18,288 nucleotides of DNA from Nanobdellota archaeon (GTDB taxonomy: Archaea > Nanobdellota > Nanobdellia > Pacearchaeales > GW2011-AR1). The notes beneath the pieces were generated by a model. It was not told where the DNA came from. It did not search any database and saw only the letters and a program-made list of their open reading frames with translations. Shown here one piece after another: positions 1 to 5,650 of the stretch (positions are counted from its first letter, which is position 1; every line of letters starts with the position of its first letter). The DNA is taken from the NCBI GenBank assembly GCA_018825865.1, contig JAHKAF010000084.1, positions 1 to 18,288 of the forward strand, written 5' to 3'. The position numbers and the translations under genes were made by a program.

Positions 1-465
1 AAAAAAGAAGATATAAGAAAATGGACTAAGCAAGAATTTGAGGATATTCACGAATTGATAAAATATAAAGAGAATTTATCTCATTATGATTTTTTGAGAA
101 TAAGAAACTTTAAATCCAATTTATTTAGTTCCGAAAATGAGGGGAATATAAAAAAAATAACTAAAGAATCATTTGAATTAGCAAAAGAAGATAAAATAAA
201 GGAGGCTGTAGAAAAATTATTGAATTTACAAGGGGTTGGGGTTCCGATTGCTTCTGCAATTCTTTCTATGAAATTTCCAGAGAAGTTTGCAATTATAGAC
301 AATAGAGTAATAAAGAATTTAGGAAAAGATGAATGGTTAAAAACATATTTATCTAGTCCAGAAACATATGAAAAGTATCTTTTACTGCTTAGAAAAGAAT
401 CTGAGGAGAAAAGTGTTAGTTTGAGAGAATTTGAAAGAAATTTATTCGAAAGTGATTCTATATAA
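1..465 (+). CDS. Helix-hairpin-helix (HhH) protein, C-terminal part, truncated by window edge
   Basis: The reading frame is open from base 1 and the first possible start inside the window is a TTG at 55, so this is probably the C-terminal part of a longer protein. The segment LQGVGVPIASAILSMKFPEKF followed by AIIDNRVIKNLG has the hairpin (GVGVPIAS) and the following acidic D-x-R pattern seen in HhH-GPD-like DNA glycosylase folds and related hypothetical proteins. A DNA-binding role is therefore inferred; the catalytic Lys of OGG-type glycosylases cannot be pointed to with confidence. The tail is charged and helical. No partner gene is visible on the left. The family is tentative, the coding status is fairly sure. 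Confidence 0.6.
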   Translation, partial: KKEDIRKWTKQEFEDIHELIKYKENLSHYDFLRIRNFKSNLFSSENEGNIKKITKESFELAKEDKIKEAVEKLLNLQGVGVPIASAILSMKFPEKFAIIDNRVIKNLGKDEWLKTYLSSPETYEKYLLLLRKESEEKSVSLREFERNLFESDSI

Positions 466-501
466 AATGTTATTAATTATCTTATATTATCTACTTCCAA
501 C

Positions 502-526
502 CAATCCTCGCGAAGCGAGCAATTTC
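502..526 (+). repeat. GC-rich intergenic repeat, copy A (hairpin CTCGC-GAA-GCGAG)
   Basis: Short GC-rich block in an AT-rich spacer. CTCGC (507-511) and GCGAG (515-519) form a perfect 5-bp stem with a GAA loop. It starts CAATC and ends GCAATTTC, as do other intergenic blocks in this window (near 13739 and, inverted, 8016). It lies upstream of the RPA-like gene's TATA-like box. Confidence 0.45.
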
Positions 527-572
527 CCACATAAATCTTTAAAAAACCCTTTCTATTTCCAATCCTATAAAA

Positions 573-1208
573 ATGGCAAACGGAGAACAACCACAATTCA
601 AAAGATACACAGCGTATAAATTGAGAATAGGAGACATTCTAATCGGAAAACCAATTCTTGAAGCAGAAAGATTCAAATTACTTGAACTTGGAAGCAAAAA
701 CATTGTCAGAGTTAATGTTATAGGAAACATCGTCGACAAATACGAAAGCGACGGCGAGAGAAAATTCTTATCCCTCACTTTAGATGATGGCTCAGGTCAG
801 ATAAAACTAAGGTCTTTTGGCGACGACCTGGAAAAATTCAAAGACATAAATCAAGGCGAGACTGTTATTGTCATCGGGCTCCTTAAATATTGGAATAATG
901 AAATATACATCGCACCAGATATAATAAAAGCTCAGGACCCGAAATACCTTCTCGTAAGAAAAATGGAAATTGAAAAAGAGAGAAACAAAAATGCCGTGGC
1001 TGTTCCGCGAGAGCAAATAGTCGCAGTAAAAGACAAAATTCTCGGGACAATCAAAAACTCAGAGGACGACGGCGGAGTTGACATAGATAAAATAATTATG
1101 AGTTTGAGAGACATTTCTCCAGAAATCATCAACCAGGAAATCCAAAAATTCCTCGAGGAAGGTATAATCTTTGAACCCCGTCCAGGAAGAGTTAGGTATT
1201 TAGGGTAA
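573..1208 (+). CDS. RPA-like single-stranded DNA-binding protein (OB-fold plus winged helix, Rpa2/RPA32-like)
   Basis: A 211-aa protein with an OB-fold at about residues 40-125 (VRVNVIGNIVDKYESDG, then FLSLTLDDGSGQIKLRSFGDD, then ETVIVIGLLKYW) and a C-terminal winged-helix-like region at about 150-211 (DIDKIIMSLRDISPEIINQEIQKFLEEG). This order matches the RPA32/Rpa2 architecture: ssDNA binding by the OB-fold and protein contacts through the winged helix, acting in replication and repair. The start is supported by a TATA-like CTTTAAAAAA near 537-546, about 27 nt before the ATG, implying a leaderless mRNA. The 3' end overlaps the convergent gene at 1200-1514 by 9 nt. Zn-finger residues of larger archaeal RPAs are absent. 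The family call is confident; the exact RPA subtype is not. Confidence 0.85.
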   Translation: MANGEQPQFKRYTAYKLRIGDILIGKPILEAERFKLLELGSKNIVRVNVIGNIVDKYESDGERKFLSLTLDDGSGQIKLRSFGDDLEKFKDINQGETVIVIGLLKYWNNEIYIAPDIIKAQDPKYLLVRKMEIEKERNKNAVAVPREQIVAVKDKILGTIKNSEDDGGVDIDKIIMSLRDISPEIINQEIQKFLEEGIIFEPRPGRVRYLG

Positions 1209-1514
1209 ATTAAGTTCACATAAAACTAAATTGTTATCAAACCTTTCTATACTCTTCATTATTTCTCTATAATCAGACCTGGTTGGCAGGGTTATAAAAG
1301 ATTCATAAACACTAACAAGTGAGGGGTTTGTCTCATCTCCGTTATGCATTCTTCTTAAATGATCTACATCTTTTCTATAAAGAATTCGTGTATTTTTTTG
1401 TGCCCCCTCTAATACAGAACTTAAATCATCATTTTCATCATGTCTAAAAATCTCTCCAAAAACCTCGCTTAACCCTGTCTTTAATCTATCACACAAAAGC
1501 AAATAAGCGCTCAT
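1200..1514 (-). CDS. Hypothetical protein, 104 aa
   Basis: Not recognised. A soluble, charged protein beginning MSAYLLLCDRLKTGLSEVFG, with a mixed-charge middle and a C-terminal NNLVLCELNLP. It has a TATA-like TTTATAAA about 25 nt upstream of the ATG (1536-1543), which supports real transcription and a near-leaderless start. Its last codons overlap the end of the convergent RPA-like gene. No membrane segment, signal peptide or metal-binding motif is seen. Confidence 0.6.
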   Translation of the reverse strand: MSAYLLLCDRLKTGLSEVFGEIFRHDENDDLSSVLEGAQKNTRILYRKDVDHLRRMHNGDETNPSLVSVYESFITLPTRSDYREIMKSIERFDNNLVLCELNLP

Positions 1515-1535
1515 TAAAAAATTAATCCTTAATCA

Positions 1536-1552
1536 TTTATAAAAATTTATAT
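1536..1552 (-). promoter_or_regulatory. TATA-like promoter, TTTATAAAAATTTATAT
   Basis: A 17-nt near-symmetric AT block upstream of the 104-aa gene. The identical 17 nt recur at 2533-2549 between two divergent genes. Spacing to the ATG at 1514 fits an archaeal TATA box with leaderless or short-leader transcription. Symmetry could also allow plus-strand initiation, but no plus-strand ORF follows. Confidence 0.55.
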
Positions 1553-1575
1553 GCTCAAAACTATCTTTTCCAGAA

Positions 1576-1603
1576 CAAAAACCACTCCTTCAGAAGGTTT
1601 TTG
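1576..1603 (-). terminator. Hairpin with T-run, candidate terminator of the membrane-protein gene
   Basis: CAAAAACC (1576-1583) pairs with GGTTTTTG (1596-1603), and CCTTC/GAAGG can form an alternative small stem inside. Read on the minus strand it lies about 30 nt past the stop at 1633 and ends in a T-run. Confidence 0.4.
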
Positions 1604-1632
1604 TGTTAACATAATCTTCGCAAAAAAATGAA

Positions 1633-2109
1633 TTATCTTTTCTTCTCAATTTTATTATTAAACCAATAAGTAAAGAAAATCAATGCAACAAGTCCGATTA
1701 AAGAAATTATAAATCTCAACCAGTTATCAGCATAATTCCAGTATCCTCCAATTCCATAAATCATTGTTCCAACTCCTCCACCCATTAAACCAACCCCAAC
1801 AGCGTCGAGACTGAAAAGAAAAGCTCCAAAGATAATTATTAAAATTCCTAAAGGAACTGCAATCAGAAATGCATTCAAAGAATATTTTTTCTGTGCATCC
1901 TCATAATCCATCCTGCATTGATAACCCCTATCGCAATATCCCTGCGGACAGGGCGTAGTCACACATCTTATTTCCTGTGGCTCCCATTTTCCACCAAAAT
2001 CAAGACACCTCGCTTCAGTATCAATTAACTCTGCAACCCTTGAGCACCCCACAAAAATCATCATAAACTGGCTTTTCATAAAAAGTATTAATTCCATAAA
2101 CAGTAACAA
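1633..2109 (-). CDS. Membrane protein with Cys-rich extracellular segment; N-terminus displaced by a frameshift
   Basis: The reliable part starts around RVAELIDTEARCLDFGGKW and continues through a Cys-rich stretch (RCVTTPCPQGYCDRGYQC) to three hydrophobic segments: NAFLIAVPLGILIIIFGAFLF, VGVGLMGGGVGTMIYGIGGY and LRFIISLIGLVALIFFTYWF, ending NNKIEKKR. The first residues of this frame (MLLFMELILFMKS and following) look out of frame: the true N-terminus, with its own TATA-like box and a transmembrane helix, lies in another frame at 2021-2161. The Cys pattern suggests disulfides or metal binding outside the membrane. The function is unknown. The break may be a real mutation or a consensus error. 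Confidence 0.6.
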   Translation of the reverse strand: MLLFMELILFMKSQFMMIFVGCSRVAELIDTEARCLDFGGKWEPQEIRCVTTPCPQGYCDRGYQCRMDYEDAQKKYSLNAFLIAVPLGILIIIFGAFLFSLDAVGVGLMGGGVGTMIYGIGGYWNYADNWLRFIISLIGLVALIFFTYWFNNKIEKKR

Positions 2110-2161
2110 AAATAGTCAATACAACTATCGCAATTCCGAGCACTGCATTCTTAATTTTCAT
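2021..2161 (-). pseudogene. Frameshifted N-terminal fragment of the membrane protein (46 aa)
   Basis: ATG at 2161 encodes a basic start (MKIKN), a transmembrane helix (AVLGIAIVVLTIFVTVYGI) and PVYDDFCGVLKGC, then stops at 2021. Just inside this fragment the adjacent frame picks up the Cys-rich domain (ELIDTEARCLDFGG). A TATA-like TTATAAAC sits about 27 nt upstream (near 2187-2195), so this is the natural start. The shift point is within about 2025-2060, near GGGGTGCTCAAGGG. Confidence 0.6.
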
Positions 2162-2205
2162 GATTGTTAAAAGAAGTTTGAGTTTATAATATTTTTCTAT
2201 TAAAA

Positions 2206-2511
2206 TTAACTATAATCTGTTTCTATAAGAAATTGTTGATCTTTGCCATCAAACCCGTATATTTTTTCATATCCCCTTCCTATTTCTTCCATAGTATCTT
2301 TAAATCCCGGGTCTCTTAAAACCCCACCAGGAGTAAGGAGAGAGATTGATGCTATATCTTCATCATCAGAACGAATTGAAAGCCTTAAGGCTACATGGCC
2401 CTCTATAAGTCTTATATCTTCACTAACTAACCCCTTAATTAACCCTTTTAATTTATCTAATCTTTCTGCTTCAAGTTTCCTTCTTTGAGTTATATCCTCA
2501 ACTCTTACCAT
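2206..2511 (-). CDS. Hypothetical protein, 101 aa
   Basis: Not recognised. It has a basic/helical N-terminal half (ITQRRKLEAERLDKLKGLIKGL) and a beta-like half (HVALRLSIRSDDEDIASISLLT, then GGVLRDPGF). Its promoter is the TATA-like block shared with aIF2-beta on the opposite strand, and GGAG immediately precedes the ATG. No transmembrane or metal-binding motif is seen. Divergence from a conserved translation gene is the only context. Confidence 0.6.
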   Translation of the reverse strand: MVRVEDITQRRKLEAERLDKLKGLIKGLVSEDIRLIEGHVALRLSIRSDDEDIASISLLTPGGVLRDPGFKDTMEEIGRGYEKIYGFDGKDQQFLIETDYS

Positions 2512-2532
2512 CTCCTAACACTATTTTTACCC

Positions 2533-2550
2533 TTTATAAAAATTTATATA
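2533..2550. promoter_or_regulatory. Shared bidirectional TATA region
   Basis: TTTATAAAAATTTATATA lies 22 nt from the minus-strand ATG (2511) and 22 nt from the plus-strand ATG (2573), placing a TATA-like box at about -25 for both genes. The first 17 nt are identical to 1536-1552. Confidence 0.6.
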
Positions 2551-2572
2551 CTGAACTTTCACACTTATTACC

Positions 2573-2980
2573 ATGACATACGAACAATTACTTGATGAAG
2601 CTTATGAAAAAGTAAAGAAAGTCGATATTACTAATGAGAGATTTGAAATTCCAAAAGTAGAAGGGCATTTTGAAGGGAAAAAAACATTTCTGACAAATTT
2701 CTTTCAAATAGCGTCGCACATAAGAAGAGACCCAAATCACCTTCAAAAATTTCTACTAAGAGAACTTGCAGCTTCAGGACACACAGATGGAGACAGACTT
2801 GTATTAAACATGAAAGTTCCAAGTGTAAAAATAAACCAAAAAATTGAGCAATATGTTAAAGAATTCGTCCTATGCAAAGAGTGCGGAAAACCCGACACAG
2901 AACTCAAAAAACAAGACAGATTAACATTCATTCATTGCCTGGCTTGTGGTGCTAAACACCCAGTCCGAGGCAAAATATAG
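2573..2980 (+). CDS. Translation initiation factor aIF2 subunit beta
   Basis: A 135-aa protein matching archaeal aIF2-beta over its full length: an N-terminal helix (YEQLLDEAYEKV) for contact with the gamma subunit, the central alpha/beta domain (TFLTNFFQIASHIRRDPNHLQKFLLRELAASGH), and a C-terminal zinc ribbon with Cys101, Cys104, Cys122 and Cys125 (CKECGKP and CLACGAKHPVRGKI). aIF2 brings initiator Met-tRNA to the small ribosomal subunit. The start is fixed by the TATA-like box 25 nt upstream. The spacer just after the stop carries a second, codon-diverged copy of the last residues (see the relic at 3010-3063). Confidence 0.95.
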   Translation: MTYEQLLDEAYEKVKKVDITNERFEIPKVEGHFEGKKTFLTNFFQIASHIRRDPNHLQKFLLRELAASGHTDGDRLVLNMKVPSVKINQKIEQYVKEFVLCKECGKPDTELKKQDRLTFIHCLACGAKHPVRGKI

Positions 2981-3009
2981 GCAACGCGAGCTTTGATGCG
3001 TTTCAATAT

Positions 3010-3063
3010 TTCATTAGCAGATTTGCATGCGGAGCAAAACATCCTGTCAGAGGGAAGATTTAA
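3010..3063 (+). pseudogene. Relic of a second aIF2-beta C-terminus
   Basis: In frame, this stretch reads FISRFACGAKHPVRGKI then TAA. The real gene ends FIHCLACGAKHPVRGKI then TAG. The last 12 residues are identical, yet 10 of those 12 codons differ, all synonymously. One zinc-ligand Cys (C of CLAC) is Arg here, and no upstream coding region is preserved. It looks like the 3' remnant of a diverged second copy, left after gene replacement or duplication and deletion. Confidence 0.7.
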
Positions 3064-3113
3064 AATCGGCTTTGTAAAATAAGTTCTTAATTCAGGCTAC
3101 TTTTTACACAGAA

Positions 3114-3326
3114 TTATCTCAATCTAAATAATCTCTCAACCTTATAAGTTTGTTTTCCTTGCTTTTCTTTGACTAAATTAATTTTCTTCATAAATTCAAG
3201 TGCTTTAATTGTTGTTTCCCATTGAGAACCAATCTTCTCAGAAATAGCTTTTACAGAAAGTTCTTTCTCTTTTGTGAGTAATTTTTGAATATCCTCTATA
3301 ACCTCTAAAATATTCCTTCTTGACAT
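3114..3326 (-). CDS. Small winged-helix DNA-binding protein, 70 aa
   Basis: A helix-turn-helix pattern covers most of the protein: LEVIEDIQKLLTKEKELSVK, then AISEKIGSQWETTIKALEFMKKINLVKEKQG, then a wing/strand (KQTYKVERLFRLR). It resembles minimal archaeal wHTH regulators. The ATG is 16 nt from a symmetric TATA region (3342-3357) shared with the divergent gene, so it may regulate that promoter. Target and effector are unknown. Confidence 0.7.
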   Translation of the reverse strand: MSRRNILEVIEDIQKLLTKEKELSVKAISEKIGSQWETTIKALEFMKKINLVKEKQGKQTYKVERLFRLR

Positions 3327-3341
3327 ATGTGCAAGAACACA

Positions 3342-3357
3342 GATATATTTTTATATC
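3342..3357. promoter_or_regulatory. Symmetric bidirectional TATA element
   Basis: GATATA-TTTT-TATATC is a perfect inverted repeat lying between the divergent wHTH gene (start 3326) and the helical protein (start 3384). ATATGTG occurs on both sides (3325-3331 and 3360-3366) as a possible regulator half-site. Confidence 0.5.
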
Positions 3358-3383
3358 GAATATGTGTAATTACAAAGATACCT

Positions 3384-3623
3384 ATGTCATACGAAAAAAC
3401 AATCTTCAACGAAAATCAATTAAGGAAAGTAATAAAGGAAACTTCTAAAACAGAGTTTGAAAATAATTACAAAAAATATAGATTTGAGTTGGATAAAGTT
3501 TGGGATTCTTTGAATAAATTAAGAGAAGAAGTAGTCGTTCTAATGAGAGATTTGGAAATGAGAAAAGAAGCAGAAAAAGAGAAGTTTGGGATTAATAGGA
3601 ACGAATCTGTTTTTAAATTATGA
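3384..3623 (+). CDS. Hypothetical alpha-helical protein, 79 aa
   Basis: Not recognised. The protein is strongly helical and charged (MSYEKTIFNENQLRKVIKE, LDKVWDSLNKLREEVVVLMRDLEMRKEAEKEK), with probable coiled-coil character at about residues 30-65. An in-frame ATG also exists at 3327, but it would lie upstream of the TATA box; the ATG at 3384 is about 30 nt after the box and is preferred. It is divergent from the 70-aa wHTH gene. No transmembrane segment or metal site is seen. Confidence 0.6.
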   Translation: MSYEKTIFNENQLRKVIKETSKTEFENNYKKYRFELDKVWDSLNKLREEVVVLMRDLEMRKEAEKEKFGINRNESVFKL

Positions 3624-3683
3624 TTAATCAATATGTTTTTTACACAAACGCTACTTTATACACAAAGCCTCCTCAATCAAAAC

Positions 3684-3757
3684 CCTTATAAAACAAATTT
3701 CCCTTAGGAATTCAAGAAATTCTTCGGAATTCACTAATTAAACTGAGGATAAAAAAA
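3684..3757 (+). promoter_or_regulatory. Promoter and hairpin-bearing 5' leader of the DUF5679 gene
   Basis: A TATA-like CTTATAAAAC at about 3684-3693 is followed by GAATTC (3708-3713) and GAATTC (3727-3732) around AAGAAATTCTT, forming a strong hairpin in the leader, and then a weak Shine-Dalgarno (GAGG near 3744) before ATG 3758. Unlike most genes here, this one has a leader of about 45 nt. Confidence 0.5.
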
Positions 3758-3949
3758 ATGGTACAAGCTTATTGTGTTAAGTGTAAGAAAAAAGGGCAAG
3801 AGATGAAAAGCCCGAAGATTGTGCAAACTGCGAGAGGAGGATACATGGCAAAAGGACAATGTCCTATATGCGGAACAACTATGTGTGCTATGATGTCTAA
3901 AGACAACGCAGAAAAATCAATCAAAGCAGGGGCAAAAAAGTCTTTTTAA
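3758..3949 (+). CDS. DUF5679-like zinc-ribbon protein, 63 aa
   Basis: A small protein with two CxxC knuckles, YCVKCKKKG at the start and GQCPICGTTM in the middle, separated by a basic MKSPKIVQTARGGYMAKG segment and ending in a Lys-rich tail. This is the DUF5679 pattern common in archaea and some bacteria; the function is unknown, and nucleic-acid or ribosome association is only a guess from the fold and neighbours (aIF2-beta, DUF424, aIF1A). The leader contains a hairpin and a weak Shine-Dalgarno. The next gene starts 33 nt downstream but has its own TATA-like sequence. Confidence 0.85.
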   Translation: MVQAYCVKCKKKGQEMKSPKIVQTARGGYMAKGQCPICGTTMCAMMSKDNAEKSIKAGAKKSF

Positions 3950-3982
3950 TTAATTAATTTAAAGCTCCTCTTTTTTCTTATA

Positions 3983-4318
3983 ATGATATTAGTAAAGATA
4001 ATCAAATCATATAGAGAGGTCGTTGCTATCTGTGATTCTGGATTGCTCGGAAAGAAATTTGAATCATGGGCAAGCGAAGACCCCTCAGGGGCTTCTGAAG
4101 AAGGCAAATTTCAATTAGATGTGAAAGAAAGTTTCTTTGGGGGAGAGGAAGTTTCAGAAGAAAAAGTAATAAAGATTATGAGAGACTTCTCAAAAGAAGA
4201 CGCAACATTCAATATCATCGGAGAAAAATCAATAAACTGCGCAATCAAAGCAGGGCTCGTCTCTGAAGAAGGCATGAAAAAAATTGGGGGTATTCCTTTC
4301 GCATTGGTTTTGTTATAA
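3983..4318 (+). CDS. DUF424 family protein
   Basis: A 111-aa protein that fits DUF424 end to end: ILVKIIKSYREVVAICDSGLLGKKFE, then FQLDVKESFFGGEEVSEEKVIKIM, FNIIGEKSINCAIKAGLVSE and IGGIPFALVLL. DUF424 is an archaea-specific conserved family often found near translation genes; its biochemical role is not settled. An Asp/Ser-rich insertion (SWASEDPSGASEEGK, about residues 28-42) is longer than I would expect. A TATA-like AATTTAAAGC (about 3956-3965) precedes the ATG, so it may be transcribed separately from the DUF5679 gene. Confidence 0.88.
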   Translation: MILVKIIKSYREVVAICDSGLLGKKFESWASEDPSGASEEGKFQLDVKESFFGGEEVSEEKVIKIMRDFSKEDATFNIIGEKSINCAIKAGLVSEEGMKKIGGIPFALVLL

Positions 4319-4614
4319 AGTGCTCCCGCTTCACTCGTGATGACTTGCTCCAAAATCTGCTTTGCTTGATTTCTTCGCTAAGAAACCGTTAACACATATA
4401 ATAAAATTTATTAGTTAACAACTTACTCTCTCAGCGAAAAACTTGACCCCATCAAAAGAATCAAAACCTGTCTGCATATAATTGTATTCCTGTCTGAATA
4501 ATAAAAGGTATAAGCGTTAGAAGGTTTATTTTCCATAAAAGATTTGTATTATTACTTCTTTTAAAATTATCTATTTTCCAACAAGTTTTTAAGTACTTCT
4601 TTCCCTCATTTAAC
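4319..4614. other. Intergenic region with repeat-like block and AT palindrome
   Basis: No gene seen. At 4352-4379, read on the minus strand, AGCGAAGAAATC followed by AGATTTT resembles the block at 13704-13730. At 4399-4413 TAATAAA-A-TTTATTA is a perfect palindrome, flanked by GTTAAC at 4388-4393 and 4414-4419. CCTGTCTG occurs twice (near 4469 and 4491). TTTTTAAGTA near 4585-4594 is the likely TATA box of aIF1A. Confidence 0.4.
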
Positions 4615-4944
4615 ATGGCTAGCTATTTCAAAAAACCAAATACTGAGGATGAACCAAAAATAATGAGGGCTCCTCTTCCAAGAAAAGGGGAAGTAATCGG
4701 AATAATTGAACAGAGACTTGGGGGAAATAAAATGATGGTGAATTGTCTCGATGGAAAATCGCGGAATTGCAGAGTTCCTGGAAGATTAAAACGAAAATTA
4801 TGGCTCAGACCAGAGGACGTGGTGATTGTAGAACCATGGGAACTCGACGACACAAAAGGAGACGTTCTATTAAAATACAAAACCAATCAGATTGAGTGGC
4901 TGAAACAACAAGGACATTTGAAAGACGAGAAGAGTGAGTTTTAG
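4615..4944 (+). CDS. Translation initiation factor aIF1A
   Basis: A 109-aa protein with the S1/OB-fold of eIF1A: RAPLPRKGEVIGIIEQRLGGN, then KMMVNCLDGKSRNCRVPGRLKRKLWLRPEDVVIVEPW, then the DTKGDVLLKYKTNQIEWLKQ helix. It binds the A site of the small subunit and works with aIF1 and aIF2 in start-codon selection. The basic N-terminus (MASYFKKPNTEDEP) is usual. A TATA-like sequence lies about 25 nt upstream. The KH protein follows after 171 nt; the RIO1 kinase that often sits between them in archaea is not present here. Confidence 0.95.
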   Translation: MASYFKKPNTEDEPKIMRAPLPRKGEVIGIIEQRLGGNKMMVNCLDGKSRNCRVPGRLKRKLWLRPEDVVIVEPWELDDTKGDVLLKYKTNQIEWLKQQGHLKDEKSEF

Positions 4945-5016
4945 GATTTCTTAGATTGATAACAAAAAACTTTGAGCCCAACATATAATGCGAAGCTATC
5001 CTATTAACACCCCCAT

Positions 5017-5062
5017 CAATCCTCGCGTCAGCGAACCCCTCGGACGAGAGGCGGAACAAATC
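5017..5062 (+). repeat. GC-rich intergenic repeat, copy B
   Basis: CAATCCTCGCGTCAGCGAAC (5017-5036) resembles copies near 502, 8016 (inverted), 9841 and 13739. It runs into CCCCTCGG, then GGCGGAACAAATCA, which matches a second GC-rich block at 8739-8764 (CCCCTCGG, then GCGGGACAAATTA). CCTC/GAGG forms a small hairpin. Confidence 0.45.
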
Positions 5063-5115
5063 ACTCTCCCTTCCCCCAACCAAAAACTTAAAACTATCAT
5101 CTTCTTTTAACAATC

Positions 5116-5613
5116 ATGAAAACAATCATCTGTGAAAAACTCCCTCGTATAACCAAGGCAAGAAGGAAGCTAGAAGGAACTCTGGATGTTAAAATAACAA
5201 ACCGCGGGAAAGAAGTCACAATTAATGGAACTCCTGAAAATGAATATTCTGCGGAAAAAGTCATCGACGCTCTGAACTTTGGTTTCCCATTCTCAGACGC
5301 AATGGAAATAAAAAAACACGATTTTATATTTGAAGTGATAAACATCAAAGACCACACAAAGAGAAAAGACATGGGAAGAATCAAAGCAAGAATCATAGGC
5401 ACACAAGGAAAAACCCTCCAAACTCTCTGTAATCTAACAAACTGCCACTTCGAAATAAAAGACAACTTCGTCGGAATAATCGGTCCCCCAGAACACATAA
5501 AAAACGCAGAGGAAGCAATAATTTTCATAATCAAGGGCGCCAAACAAGGAAACGTCTATGCCAACCTCGAAAGAAACCAAGTCAAAGAAGAAGTTGATTT
5601 GGGTTTGAAGTGA
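5116..5613 (+). CDS. KH-domain RNA-binding protein, archaeal Dim2/Pno1-like
   Basis: A 165-aa protein with two KH-like domains. The first covers about residues 1-75 (KLPRITKARRKLEGTLDVKI, then VTINGTPENEYSAEKVIDAL). The second is at about 80-150, with a GxxG-type loop (RIKARIIGTQGKTLQTLCNL, then CHFEIKDNFVGIIGPPEHIKNAEEAI). Archaeal Dim2 binds the 3' region of 16S rRNA and takes part in small-subunit maturation; contact with aIF2 is reported for this family. It lies downstream of aIF1A as in many archaea, without the intervening RIO1 gene. A TATA-like AACTTAAAAC (about 5084-5093) gives a near-leaderless start. Confidence 0.9.
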   Translation: MKTIICEKLPRITKARRKLEGTLDVKITNRGKEVTINGTPENEYSAEKVIDALNFGFPFSDAMEIKKHDFIFEVINIKDHTKRKDMGRIKARIIGTQGKTLQTLCNLTNCHFEIKDNFVGIIGPPEHIKNAEEAIIFIIKGAKQGNVYANLERNQVKEEVDLGLK

Positions 5614-5650
5614 AGGAATTTCATTTAATTCTCTTAAATAAATCTCTGTC

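Noticed and set aside
5097..5543. 148-codon open frame on the minus strand opposite the KH gene
   Set aside because: It is a reverse-strand shadow of a clearly conserved gene; the translation shows no recognisable motif.
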